NCBI RefSeq assembly: GCF_029168945.1
Contig: NC_083605.1
Location: 42,519,659 to 42,583,658, forward strand
Source of the DNA: Cannabis sativa
Taxonomy: Eukaryota > Streptophyta > Magnoliopsida > Rosales > Cannabaceae
Direction: 5' to 3'
Length of the DNA: 64,000 nt
Under the pieces are notes generated by a model, which saw only the letters and a list, made by a program, of their open reading frames with translations, did not search any database and was not told the origin of the DNA. Shown in pieces: positions 1-10,690 of this stretch. The translations under genes were made by a program, and so were the position numbers. Numbering within the stretch: position 1 is the stretch's first letter; each line of letters begins with the position of its first letter.

Positions 1-1672
1 CCTCGTTGATTAGCAACGAGCTGCACAACATGTTTAAAAATCACGTAATACGCCTATGTTAGTTTGGGTGTTACACTCTTTCACTACAGGCTTTGGTTTA
101 GAAGAGAGGAAGAGAGAGAGAGAGAGAGGTTTCAGCTAGGGTAGTGAGAAGAGGCTTGAAATTTTTTACTGAAGGAATGAGATGCATCATCTTTTCCCTT
201 AAGCCATCAATACCTATTTATATGAAACCACTTAGGGTTAGGTTAGATTTAATGAGCATTTAAATAATGGAAAAAATAAAGTGGCAAAACCTTGTGAAGT
301 GGCCGGCCATGGATAGGTATTGGGCCCCACTTTACAATTTTGTCATTTTGTCATTTTTCTAACTTATTTTCTCAAAAATACCAATTTTCTAATTTAACAA
401 CTTAAATGCCAATTCTAATTATTTAATAACTAAAAATTAATTATTCAATAATATTGCCAATTAATATATTTATTAATTAGACTTATCAAAGTCTCTTAAT
501 TAACAAATTAACCCTAGAAACTATTTCTTCACAATTTAGCCCTTGCTTAGTGAAAATTCATAAACTAGACATAGTCTAATTTTAGAATTATAATTGATTA
601 ATCAAAATCAATTAACTAAGTCTTACAAGTAGTATTGTCTCAACTAGTGTGGGGACCATGGGCCTATATATCTAAGCTTCCAATAAGCAGCTCTAAAATT
701 TACCATGTAAATTCACTAACTTATTAATTCTTTGTTGCATCCACCATAAAACTTGGAATTGTACTCTCAGTTATAAAGAACGCTCTATATGTTCTACGAT
801 ATAGATACGCTATTAGTTATCCATTGTTAGAATCCCAATAATCAAGGATCCTCTATAAATGATTTACATTGTATAAGGATTAATCTACCATTACACCCTT
901 CAATGTATTTTATCCTTAAAACACTTAGCCACCTATAAATGATATTTCAGTGAACTAAGCATAATCACTGAAATGAGTACTCAACCATTTATCTCTGTTT
1001 AGCCAAGCTTGAAGGAAATCATCATTTCACTTCTATGCCCTGGTAGAAGCGATAGATTCCATATCTATGTTTAGCGCTCCTACTCAATTGCACTACCATG
1101 TTCCCAAAATGTACGTATCACCCTGACCAAAAAGTAGGCTTAACTAACAAATCAAATAACATGTATAATACTCTTGAGATCGAACCTAACTGTGTCAGGA
1201 TTAAGATCATCTCCTAGGATCAAGTAGGTGATATTGAATGGAATAGATATTACGGGAAATTTAATATATCTATTCAAAGTTCAATATCAGTCCCTTCCAA
1301 TGCATACTCCATGCAGCCAACCCAAGCTTTACTTTAACCAATGCCCTGGAAAGGACATAGCACTTATCCAAGGTGCAAGTAAACTATGTTGTAAATCATC
1401 ATATCAGTTAAACCCAGTGTACTTATAAATCTAGGAATATATATTTAATCACACAATCTTGATTACTTTCCATTGTGTTGACGACACAATAAACAAGAAT
1501 ATTAATGTGATAAGGGTTTGGATGAATTTATAAATCAAATAAACATATAAATGAGAACATGAACCAAATGACACATTAAATAAGTGATGAAAATACTTCT
1601 GTCTCTTTATTGATATTTAAATAATGGAGATTACATTGAAATAGAGTTTTATTTAGGGCATAAAGCCTAACA
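1..1672 (-). repeat. Copia LTR, 5'-truncated by the window edge, minus sense
   Basis: This is the copia LTR family that recurs through the window. From about position 60 it follows the same order of blocks as the LTR at 29998-31894: a GA-rich tract near 106-128, a TATTTATA box (minus-sense TATAAATA) near 215, GTGGCCGGCCATGG at about 299, the GGGGACCATGG block near 651, and the terminal GGGCATAAAGCCTAACA ending at 1672. It is clearly more diverged than the other copies. No polypurine tract follows 1672, so this is a solo LTR or an end fragment. The first 20 bases form a small inverted repeat (CTCGTTG/CAACGAG) not seen in the other LTRs. Confidence 0.8.
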
Positions 1673-2798
1673 TACACGCCTACCATAGACCGTCCAAGAC
1701 TTGAGTTTTGCCGAGCATTGATTCAAACATTGTAATCCTAAGGATACTACAGTAGATTCCACCTATAGTGACCTGTATAGTAATTTTCTTGGTGTAATAC
1801 AGCTAAAAGGGGAGTAGGTCATTACTCACTATCACAAAGGTGCCGAACCTCTTTAACAAATCCTTGTGTCTATTGCTTTTTATTCTTATTTGTGCACACA
1901 CGTGGCAAGCATCAAGTCTGCACGGCCCCTCTGTCGGTTGATTACTTTTTGAGGTCAACACACCTATAAAAGGAGAGCTCCATAAGCTCATTTTTCACTT
2001 TTAGAAAACTACCCACAAGGTCAGAGCTTCTCTCTCTAGTTTCTCTCTTTAGAAATTGAAGTTTCTGCCACTTAGTCTGTTTCTGTAATTACCATGTTGT
2101 GAGAAATAAAAAGTCGAAGTAAATATAGGTCCATTACTGTCGCGATATAGCAAGTGAACTACTATAAATATGTTGTGTCTCTATTATAATAACATAACTA
2201 CTTTTTCATTCTCGCCAACCTAGCTAGCGAGAGTAACTTAGAAGTGTAGTCCAAATTTCTGAGTAAACACGACTGAATAATAACAACGGGAAGAAAGTAA
2301 CACCTTTAACTTACATGAAAATAATAGTGTAACATTAAAAAATAATTGTATTATTAAATGAATTTTCATTTAAAAGGTGCACACTACACAACCTAGTTAG
2401 CTTTGTTCAACTTGGTCGGATGAACGATAATGGCAGCGCGCGTGTGTGTGACAACTCTTAGGTACTCCTTGGGGCACCAACCTAAGTGTCAAGATTGCTC
2501 TTTATATGTCATTGTAGATAAGGATTTTTATCCCATGTGAAACTCTTGTCAAATCACACACTAAGACACTCCTCCATTATTTTAAAAAGTTTCAACAAAA
2601 TATTATAATTAGAAGAAAAATGCTAAAGGACACCCAAGGTGTTTAACACCTTTATGAAATATTATATCGTTATTGGTAAAATTTAATATTGTGTCTCAAT
2701 TATTTTACTTAAATAAGAATTATAAAGAAGCACTAATATTTATAGAACGTCATGCCGTGATGAGTGTTAGGTACTATGGTAACTGATAATAATGTTGT
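1673..2798. other. Unclassified intergenic stretch, LTR/promoter-like
   Basis: No coding sequence is recognised. The stretch 1840-1890 (GGTGCCGAACCTC followed by CTTGTGTCTATTG) resembles the R/U5 region of plant LTR elements. A TATAAAAG box at 1965-1972, followed by pyrimidine-rich sequence to 2050, looks like a Pol II promoter. I could not find paired termini or a target duplication, so it may be an old LTR remnant rather than a functional promoter. From about 2400 the sequence is plain AT-rich spacer. Confidence 0.35.
1965..1972 (+). promoter_or_regulatory. TATA box candidate
   Basis: TATAAAAG lies in a locally GC-balanced context, followed within 30-70 bases by CT-rich sequence. This is the usual layout of a retrotransposon or plant core promoter. 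No reading frame follows, so it is most likely a relic LTR promoter. Confidence 0.35.
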
Positions 2799-2806
2799 AA
2801 TTCGAC
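2799..2806. repeat. hAT target-site duplication, left copy
   Basis: AATTCGAC, identical to 4371-4378, directly abuts the terminal inverted repeat TAGGCATGGCAA. Confidence 0.88.
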
Positions 2807-2820
2807 TAGGCATGGCAAAA

Positions 2821-2965
2821 AGATCCATTCATTCGGATCGGATCAGTGATCCGATCCGACGGATCATTACTGATCCGAAACATTCGGATAGTTATTGGAT
2901 CTTGGATCAGATCCGACCCGCCCCGCTTAATTTTTTTACGGATCGGATCTGACCCGATCCGTTTT
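2821..2965. repeat. Left subterminal GGATC/GATCCG array of the hAT element
   Basis: Many copies of GGATCGGATC, GATCCGATCCGAC and similar words stand head-to-head and head-to-tail. The block contrasts sharply with the AT-rich core and is mirrored at the right end of the element. Confidence 0.8.
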
Positions 2966-4215
2966 AAATATATATTTTTTAAAAAAAAAAATTTACTTTC
3001 TAATTTATTTTTTTAAGGTGTAAGGCCAGTGGAATACCACCATTAGACATATATGATCTGTCCATAGACCACACTATATATTATTATTTTAATTAATTAC
3101 TCTCTCAATTTAATTCTTATATATATGTGTACACATATATATAAAAATAAAAATATATATGCATACTGGCCATTTTATATTTTAATTATTTGATTATAAT
3201 AATTATTATTATTTACAAAATTCCATACCTTCTTCGAAAATCTTAAATATAAGGTTATAATAAGAAAGTAAAGTAACAAATATTATACACAATAGATCGA
3301 TTTATGTATAGGCACTGTTAAATATATTAATTTGTACAATAATTTACACTTTTATATTATATCACTTTTATACATGTATGCAACAATAATTTAAATTTAA
3401 TATGAACATATTATTAATTAATAAGAATAATATTTAACTTTTGTTTATCTAATAAAAATACTAATTAATTAAATATTATAATAATGAGTAATTAATACTA
3501 TTATTTGACTCTTAAATATTTAATTATTTAAGTGGCATCTGCTAATATTTTTATTTTTTTTAATTTTTTAATCATAAAAATAAAAGTAATTTTTTGTTTT
3601 TAAAAAATATGTGTTCTATAACAATTTTTGTTTTTTTTTTAATTTTAAAAATTGATAAGAAAAATATCACTACAAAAAATCTTATTTTTAATCACAACAA
3701 AATTTCTGACTAAAAGTAAAAATTGTATCTAATTATAAATCATCATTCTTATGTTGTGACTAAAATAAGTCCATCACTAAAAGTATTAGTTACAAAAATT
3801 ACAATTTGTTGTGACTCAGTATAAAAAATCTTACTTTTATTATTAACATATTTATTTTTTTGTAGGAGCCGTACACAGTAAATCTTGAAGACTAGAAGAA
3901 CAGCATATAAAAAGTTTATAGTTAATTTCATGTATTTTTTTAGAGGAGATTTATTTCATGTAATCATCATACTACATTATTATTGATGATTATATTAGTG
4001 GAATTTCTAAAATTTGGTAAATTAATTTTTCAATAGTAATATTACATTTTTATGTGATAAGAATTTGATATATTTTTTTTATTGATTTTGACAAATAAAA
4101 TAAAAATATATAAGAAAAAAAATAATGCATTATTAGTTCTTCAACAAATAAATTTTGGAAAAAAAATATATAAATTTAGATATAAAATATATTTTTTTTA
4201 TTTAAAAAAAAAAGT

Positions 4216-4356
4216 TGGGTCGGATCAGATCCGATCCGTATAAGGCGGGTCGGATCAGATCCGATCTGAATATCTGATCCAGCGGGGCGGGGCGGGGCAG
4301 ATCCGTATATGATCTGGATCAGGTCGGATCAGAGTCGGATCAGATCCGACCCGCCC
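4216..4356. repeat. Right subterminal GGATC/GATCCG array of the hAT element
   Basis: Mirror of the left array: repeated GGTCGGATCAGATCCGA words plus a GGGGCGGGGCGGGGC run at about 4275-4293. Together the two arrays could form a long imperfect stem. Confidence 0.8.
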
Positions 4357-4370
4357 CATTGACATTCCTA

Positions 4371-4378
4371 AATTCGAC
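4371..4378. repeat. hAT target-site duplication, right copy
   Basis: AATTCGAC directly follows the right terminus TTGACATTCCTA and matches the left copy base for base. Confidence 0.88.
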
Positions 4379-4755
4379 CAACCGACTCTAAAAAAGTGAT
4401 GTAGCGGTGTATAAGGGTACCTCCGTAAGCTTTTCTACTATATTATTTAAAATAAATGTACTACCAAAATTTTATTTTTCTATTTCACTTCAAAATATAA
4501 TTTTAAATATTTATATATAAAAAATTATTAGAATTTACAATAATTAATAAAATATGTTTAGAAAAATGGTTAATATTAGAACAGGAATATTTAAAAATAA
4601 TGAAAGTGAACATGTTTAGAACATCTGATCTGATTGGACTATTGTAGTATATATGTTTTGGGTTTTGAGTTTACTTATGCCACTCCTTAAGTAACTGAGG
4701 AGTGAGAGATCTGGCCCCAAGGGCCACATGGACATTCATCTGATCAGGTGCAGTT

Positions 4756-4850
4756 CACGTGACCAAGCGATCCCGTATCGGATTCAGCCCCACCACCAAC
4801 TCCAATCGGTTGCCCAAAACAAAAAAGGCTTCTGCACTACAGCCCACGTG
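4756..4850. promoter_or_regulatory. Pair of CACGTG G-boxes in a low-copy-looking patch
   Basis: CACGTG occurs at 4756-4761 and 4845-4850, inside the only stretch of the spacer (about 4620-4960) with balanced base composition. In plants this palindrome is bound by bZIP and bHLH factors. No gene follows, so this is a motif observation only, possibly a gene-promoter relic. Confidence 0.25.
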
Positions 4851-5382
4851 CACCCTTTCAAAACCAACGTCCCCACGCCTGCATAAGCTCTGGCCCTTAT
4901 TGTGATACCATTTAATTACAATGGCCCACCCATATTTTCTTTATCAAAAAGCAATTTACTTGTACTACTCTTTAATAATTACAAGACAAATTACACATAA
5001 AATAAAAAATATAAAAGTAACACTCAAACATAAGGTATATATGAATGAAAATTTCTGTTTCAAAAATGAAAAATATATATAAATGAAAATTTGAGTGTTA
5101 TTTTTTAAAAAAATATATAAATGAAAATTTCCATTTTCCTCTCTCTCAAAAAAAAAAAAAAAAAAAGTAACAACACTCAAATATTAGTTATTTTTAAGAG
5201 ACGGAAAGAAAATTTAAAACAAATTTAAATGATTAATAATTTCTAGTAAGAAATAATAAGAATTCAAAAAAAGAAAAGAATAAAAAATTCTAGTTGAATT
5301 CTGATCAAACTAAAAAAATATTTTAAAAAAACCTAGTTGTAAGAAACCATAAAAGGAGAGTTTTGTGGGGTTTTTTTAGCGA

Positions 5383-5613
5383 TAATTACATAAGGAAATT
5401 ACATAAAAGTAACATAAAAATAACATCAAAATAATAACAAAAAATAGCATACAAATAACAAAAAATCAACAACAAATTAACAAGAGTACAACATAAAAAG
5501 ACCGTATTTTTTGTAAATAAAATAAAAAAAATTGTAAAAATATTTAAAATTCCGTGAAATCGTATTTTTGTAATTTTTGTTTTTGTTTTTGTGTATTTGT
5601 CAAATAATCCCTT
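5383..5613. repeat. Diverged direct repeat, copy 1
   Basis: Series of TAACATAAAAATAACATCAA-like words, then AACATAAAAAGACCGTATTT and a T/G-rich tail. The same order of words recurs in copy 2 about 425 bp downstream. Confidence 0.65.
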
Positions 5614-5809
5614 TTGTAATCACCTTTCAAGCATTTTGGCTTCATTTTTCAATCATTATTGTTTTTTTAAAAAATAAATAAATAAATGCTATCTATTTGG
5701 ATTTTGAATAGTTGTCAAATTTTTAAGGAATGATTACATAATACACTATTTTTTGTAAAATATTTATATTTTTACGTTCAAAGAATGTTTTTTTTTACAT
5801 TTTTATGGT

Positions 5810-6045
5810 TTTCCAAAAAATAACATGAAAACAACATAAAAGTAACATCAAAATAACAACAAAAAAATAACAAAAAATAACATACATATAACAAAAAATT
5901 AACAACAAATGAACAAAATTTTAACATAAAAAGATCGTATTTTATGTAAATAAAATCAAAAAAATCGTAAAAATGTTTAAAATTCTGTGAAACAGTATTT
6001 TTGTTGTTTTTTTGTTGTTTTTGTGCATTTGTGAAATTAACCCAA
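5810..6045. repeat. Diverged direct repeat, copy 2
   Basis: It parallels copy 1 block by block, including AACATAAAAAGATCGTATTT and a TTTTTGTTGTTTTTGTG tail. No termini or target duplication were recognised; it could be a tandem duplication or two copies of an unclassified short repeat. Confidence 0.65.
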
Positions 6046-7186
6046 TTTTTAATCGCATAAGTTGCTAATTTTATTTTTTTTTGATACAATTGCTAAATTT
6101 TAATTTTTAATTTAGAGGAGGAATTGTTTATAAAGATTTTGTTATTGTTATGTATTATATTTTACCTAAAAAAATTATTTCACAATGTTCCAACACCATA
6201 AAAAGTCCTTTTCTCGGCAGACTTGAAAAGTCTAGGGAAAGATATAAGAAGAATTAGGACCCACAAAACTAGAGACTGGGGAGCTGAAGGAAGTGTTGCG
6301 CTATCAAATGAATCAAAAGTGCCATCTCTTCCTCTAACAAATGAGTTTCACTTTGATTCCTTCTGAGTTTGGACCACTTTTACGGTTTAACAATCTCTTC
6401 TTGATCAGAAAGACTTAACTATACAAAGTTTACTCATATATAGACAAACACATTGTATATATGTATGAAAATGACGAAGGAGGTTTGGACCACTGTCAAT
6501 GTCATACAACTTATCATGAAGCTCCCATATTTGTTGGTATATATGTTTTATCGATTCATGTATAACCCCTTTTCTTTGTTTTCATATTCATCATATTATA
6601 TTTTCGGCTATAAGTTTAACTAAAATTATATTGTGGGTTTTTACGAAGGAAAAAAAATTAGTGGCTTCATATAAATAATTAATTAGTGAAAATATTTATA
6701 AAATTTTATATTAAGAACTTATGTGGATTACTTCGCTCATCAATTAATTTTAATTTTAAAATAACATTTCATACATCTTACAATAAATCTCACGCATATA
6801 TTAATGGTATTGCCTATTTGGTATGTTAGACATCAACATCAGCCTCACAAATATATTAACTAAAGCATATATTGCCTCATGATCAATCCCATTATTTACT
6901 TCATGGACCTATATTAAGTAAAGCATAATGTGGGATATTTCTTTTTAATGATTTTAATTATGAATAAAATTGATTCTAAAATTTTAATGACGTCACCAAA
7001 TACTCGGTTTTTGAAAGACAACCTTTCTTCCCCAATAGGCATAATAAGACAAGATTAATCAATAAAGCCAAAGGTACTAATAAAATGATCTCTGTTAAAA
7101 TTGTAAAATGCTCGAGCTAATCAATCAATATTTATATATATAAAGGAAGGTTTTAAAGAGTTGATGTGGCATGTACCTTCTTACTT

Positions 7187-7649
7187 TTATAATACTTATT
7201 TTTTCATTTTCTAATTTCTTTTAAAAAAAAATTAGTATGTAACTAATAACTAATACTATTGTTGACTTCGTTTTTAGCAAACGACAATGAATCTATTTTA
7301 TGGTAAATGATATGTCGTAAGGATATATATAATAAAGCAATAATAAGATACATGAATTTTATAGAGGTTCAGCCCCGAGCAGTTTGGTAATAGTCTAATC
7401 CTCGTTATTTGTATATCATTTATAATACTTATTTTTCCACTTTCTAATTTCTTTTAAAAAAATTTAGTACGTAACTAATAACTAATGCTATTATTGACTT
7501 CTTTTTTAGCCAACGCCAATGAGTCTATTTTATAAGCGATAAATGATATGTCGTAAGGATATATATAATAAAGCAATAATGAACACAGTAATTTTATAGA
7601 GGTTCAGCCCCGAGCAGTCCGGTAATAGCCTAATCCTCGTTATTTGTAT
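7187..7649. repeat. Tandem duplication, two units of about 232 bp
   Basis: Unit 1 (7187-7414) and unit 2 (7420-7649) share the run TAATACTTATTTTT, AACTAATAACTAAT, GATATGTCGTAAGGATATAT, GAGGTTCAGCCCCGAGCAGT and TAATCCTCGTTATTTGTAT. The unit spans what looks like the left border of the gypsy LTR (TGTTGACTTC at 7260, decayed to TATTGACTTC at 7491) plus about 70 bp of sequence outside it. The duplication therefore probably arose after insertion. Confidence 0.8.
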
Positions 7650-8630
7650 TGACTTAAGAACAAGGAAGAAGATTCCTTTTCTTATAGCTCTTACAATAGT
7701 ATCTCTGAATATATAATTCTTAGATAATAATATAGTGTTAGCTTAGCTGTGTATCGACTTTCAATCTCTCGGTCCCTTTGCCCAGTGAACATGTATCACT
7801 ATTTATAAGGCTGGGAAACTTGAGGAGGAAGAGTTTCCTCTCTCGTTACAATGCGCATAAACAGAAAGATCGTGGGATCAATGGTGAATGCAAGGATCGT
7901 GGGATTGAGGCTGAATACACTGATAGTGGGATCGTGTGTATGCCGTATCCACGTAAATTGATCCCTGAGTTATAGGGATTGAGTTGATGACTCATGATGC
8001 GAAAGTTGAATTCGCTATGTGTTTATTGCTCTGCACGGATCGCTGAATATCGTACTCAGGACATGCCAGCGAGGCATCCTGCTCGGCCTATCTTCCCGAG
8101 CAGATGCTCCAAGTGGACTCAACGTGTCACCATTCTCGTGATGCCACGTCAGAGTGCAAAATTTGGGATAAAATTTGCCCCCCAAGTCTGTACAGGACCA
8201 CTGAGGTTGCGTGTAGACTTCTTCCGAGCTGATTCTGCCTTTGGATGGGGACTCGTGTCGAGCGTGACCGTTCAAGAGTCGATGTGAAGCTGACTGGGCG
8301 TCCCTTCGGTTTTCAGCTAATAAATGCTCAGACAATTAATATTTTGAAATCTAATTTTCTCTCTCCACGAATGCGGTTGCACTCAATTACTTTTGATTTC
8401 CCATATTCGTTTTTGAGGCAGGAAGCTCAGGCGTCTGAGGTTTCTTTGAGACAGTTACCTCTTTGCCTATAAATACCCGCATCATTGGCACATAAAGTCA
8501 TTTCATCACCCTTCTTTGCTAAGCAAGCTCCAGAGCGAAAAGAAAATTTTATAGCTTCAAAGTCGCCGAAGTGCCTTCATATGATTGCTAGTTGGATTGA
8601 CGTTACTTGAACCCAAACACTTGAATCTTG
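7491..8630 (+). repeat. Probable 5' LTR of a Ty3/gypsy (Tat-like) element
   Basis: The stretch precedes a gypsy-type first ORF and carries a TATAAATA box at 8468-8475 followed by R-like sequence. Near its left end the motif GAGGTTCAGCCCCGAGCAGT followed by GGTAATAGCCTAATCC resembles conserved LTR segments of plant Tat-lineage elements. The left border is blurred by the tandem duplication. The right border is uncertain because no clear primer binding site was found near 8600. The 3' LTR of this element was not found in the window. Confidence 0.5.
8468..8475 (+). promoter_or_regulatory. TATA box of the gypsy LTR
   Basis: TATAAATA stands about 540 bp upstream of the first ORF. The next 60 bases, with a CACCC/CTTC-rich segment, look like an R region. 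Spacing and context fit an LTR promoter. Confidence 0.55.
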
Positions 8631-9005
8631 AGTAAGTTTCTGATTTCCTTTATGCTTATCTTTACATGTTTACATTTCGAATGCAACTTTTACTGTGCTG
8701 TAGAAAAATTCTTTGGAAACCCTAGGGCTAGAAACTTCTGCGATTCTTCTTTATCATGTCTTCATGTGGGTTTACAGCCATAGAGCTTGTCTGTGAACTG
8801 CATTGCGTCCGCCTTTCATCTTGCTTATTCTAAGCTTCATGAACTTTTTTGCCCTAACTCAAGAAATTTTTCTGACTTCTTGAGTTCTGACTTTTCTTTA
8901 GACATAGTCGTCCTTTAATCTGTTGAGTACTCCTGGTCGGCATATTTGCTTGTTTATCGTTTGATTATTCCGTCCAACACTCATCTCGTGTGTTGTCTTT
9001 TGGAG

Positions 9006-10155
9006 ATGAACTCAGGTGAGTCTTGGGAACTCGGACATTAGATCGACCAGGATTTTCTTCAACTTCTGCACGAAGATCACCCTCGTCTTCGTTCTAGTCC
9101 TCCTTCCAGTGAAGGATATTCTTCTGACCTTGTACCCAGCCATAGGATGATGGCTCGTACAAAGAAAACCACGCGTCTGGCTGACGCTACTGATCCTCAA
9201 GTGGCTCGGCTTGCCACTCCGCCCAACGCCGAATAGGGTTCGGCCGTCCCGATGGAGGAGGATCGTGAGGGGCACGCTGAGGTCCAGGAGGTTGAGGAGC
9301 TGAACGATGTGCGTCCGGACAGTCCCTTTGAGGCGGAGGGAGATGAAGAGATTGAACCCGTAAATTATGGGGAGTACAACAAGGCTGGGCAGCCAGTCGA
9401 TGATGACGACGACTTCCTGGTCAAGGGCGTTCACTACGTCAGTGAGGAGCTTGCTTCGGCAGTTCCTCATAGAAGGCAGGGTGCCTTGGGCGCCAGGTGG
9501 GTAAGTCCTCCGTCCAAGATTACGGAGGCGCGCCTTCGAACTCTTGACCAGGTGGACTACCTGGGCGAGCTAGACTGCTACATTCCCGCCCACACTAATC
9601 GTGCCACAAACCCTGACAAGGGGATGTGCGCCTGGTCAGGGGCCCATGGCTAGCAAGGAGCGCTGATGCCCTTGCACAAGTACTTCAAGGATGTGTCAGA
9701 CTTCTTTTGTCTCTGTCGGGCCCAAATCACTCCTAAGGGCATTAAGTATTTGTCTTCCCAGGGATGGGGTACTCCTTCTCCCACGAGGTTGCATGGTTCT
9801 TTGATTTGAAGTCCACCCCCAAATAAGGCAGGTCGGGGTACTTCTATTTCTCTCAGCCAGGCTTCAAGTGGCTGACAGGCACGGATGCCAAGGCCATCAG
9901 CAAAATAGGGCGTTTTGCTGATGAGTACTTCATGGTGAAGGATATGACCTACCCGGACTCGGTTTCAGCAGATTTCGACATATCGCCGTCCTCCTCTCAC
10001 TCTTGCTCATAGGGATAGAGCTCAGAAACTTGCCCGGTTGCCGAAGGAAGACAAGAATATTATACAGTTGACCTCCGATGATAATCTTGTGAAGTACGGG
10101 CTCTATCCCGAGGACTTTACTCCTACCTCCGTGACGGGGAAGAAGAAGAAATCTG
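9006..10155 (+). pseudogene. Gypsy-type first ORF (gag-like), N-terminal part, decayed
   Basis: The frame opens at ATG 9006 (MNSGESWELGH) and continues through LDQDFLQLLHEDHPR and MMARTKKTTRL to the acidic stretch MEEDREGHAEVQEVEELND and PVDDDDDFLVKGVHYVSEEL. Later frames read PLHKYFKDVSDFF, GYFYFSQPGFKWLTG and KLARLPKEDKNIIQLTSDDN-LVKYGLYPEDF. This order resembles the plant 'putative gypsy-type transposon' first ORF of Tat-like elements, presumably a structural gag-like protein. In-frame stops at 9039 and about 9234, plus several frameshifts after 9650, make it non-functional. It is cut at 10155 by a copia solo LTR and resumes at 20253. Family assignment rests on recognised residue patterns, not on a search. 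Confidence 0.6.
10151..10155. repeat. TSD (ATCTG) of the copia solo LTR, left
   Basis: ATCTG, identical to 20248-20252; the gypsy reading continues across the two copies. Confidence 0.8.
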
Positions 10156-10690
10156 TATTGGAATTTATTTTACCAGGATCTTAGATCTACTCACAAGTAT
10201 GTTGTTTAACACCCTAAATATGAACTTTGTAAAACGATAAATAAACACATATAATGTTAAGAAAACCTTACATTGATGGCAGCAGAATAATGTCTCCTTC
10301 CACTCAGATTTCTAACCCTTGTATCCTTTCTGTCGCAGAGTATTATCAAGATCTGAGCCCGATTGTCCTTCTTCTTTGTGTGTGATCCTTCACAATCTTC
10401 AAATCTATGATTGAGGTACCACTTGCTGTGTGTGGGCACTACTCTATCACTAAGGGTTTGGAAATTTAGAAGAAGAAAGGAGAGAGGGTAGATTTCGGCT
10501 ATAGAGAGAGAGGGAAGGCTCATTTTTCTGAAAAATAATTTTCTGACAGAAAAGGTTATGAAAACTTGTTATTTGACTGAGCCATCACTTTCTATTTATA
10601 GGGAACTACTAGGTTTAGGTTAGTAATTATTTGGCATTAAAATAATGAAAATATTAATTGGGAAATCATGCTTAAGTGGCCGGCCATGGT
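10156..10690 (-). repeat. Copia solo LTR, part 1 (535 bp)
   Basis: Begins TATTGGAATTTATTTTACC (the terminal TG has decayed to TA) and runs through the U5/R side to GTGGCCGGCCATGG. The remaining 1340 bp of the same LTR lie at 18908-20247. The two parts add up to about 1.88 kb, one complete LTR, flanked by ATCTG on both outer sides. There is therefore no second LTR: this is a solo LTR inserted in the gypsy first ORF and later split by copia element A. Confidence 0.75.

Larger units (their letters stand above)
2807..4370. mobile_element. Non-autonomous hAT-superfamily DNA transposon
   Basis: The element is flanked by a perfect 8-bp direct repeat AATTCGAC (2799-2806 and 4371-4378), the target-site length of the hAT superfamily. 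Its ends are imperfect terminal inverted repeats: TAGGCATGGCAA at the left and the complement of TTGACATTCCTA at the right. Both ends carry dense arrays of GGATC/GATCCGA words (about 2821-2965 and 4216-4356) on either strand, as expected for subterminal transposase-binding sites. The 1.25-kb middle is very AT-rich and has no transposase frame, so the copy could only have moved with a transposase supplied in trans. The intact TSD makes the call firm at superfamily level; the family is unknown. Confidence 0.88.
4379..7186. other. AT-rich spacer with no recognised gene
   Basis: There is no coding frame with recognisable content; the short frames at 4965-5180 and 5778-6089 are low-complexity. The stretch holds a diverged direct repeat (5383-5613 and 5810-6045) and a more GC-balanced patch at 4620-4960 with two G-boxes. 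The remainder is A/T-rich filler. Confidence 0.6.

Noticed and set aside
1..20. Hairpin CTCGTTG/CAACGAG at the window edge
   Set aside because: A 7-bp stem at the very edge without context; cannot be interpreted as a terminator or an element end.
7994..8472. Overlapping frames (97, 106 and 75 aa) upstream of the gypsy first ORF
   Set aside because: They lie in the LTR upstream of the TATA box, on both strands, with no recognisable domain.
9012..9470. 152-aa minus-strand frame
   Set aside because: Antisense to the gypsy first ORF, whose residue pattern is the recognisable one.
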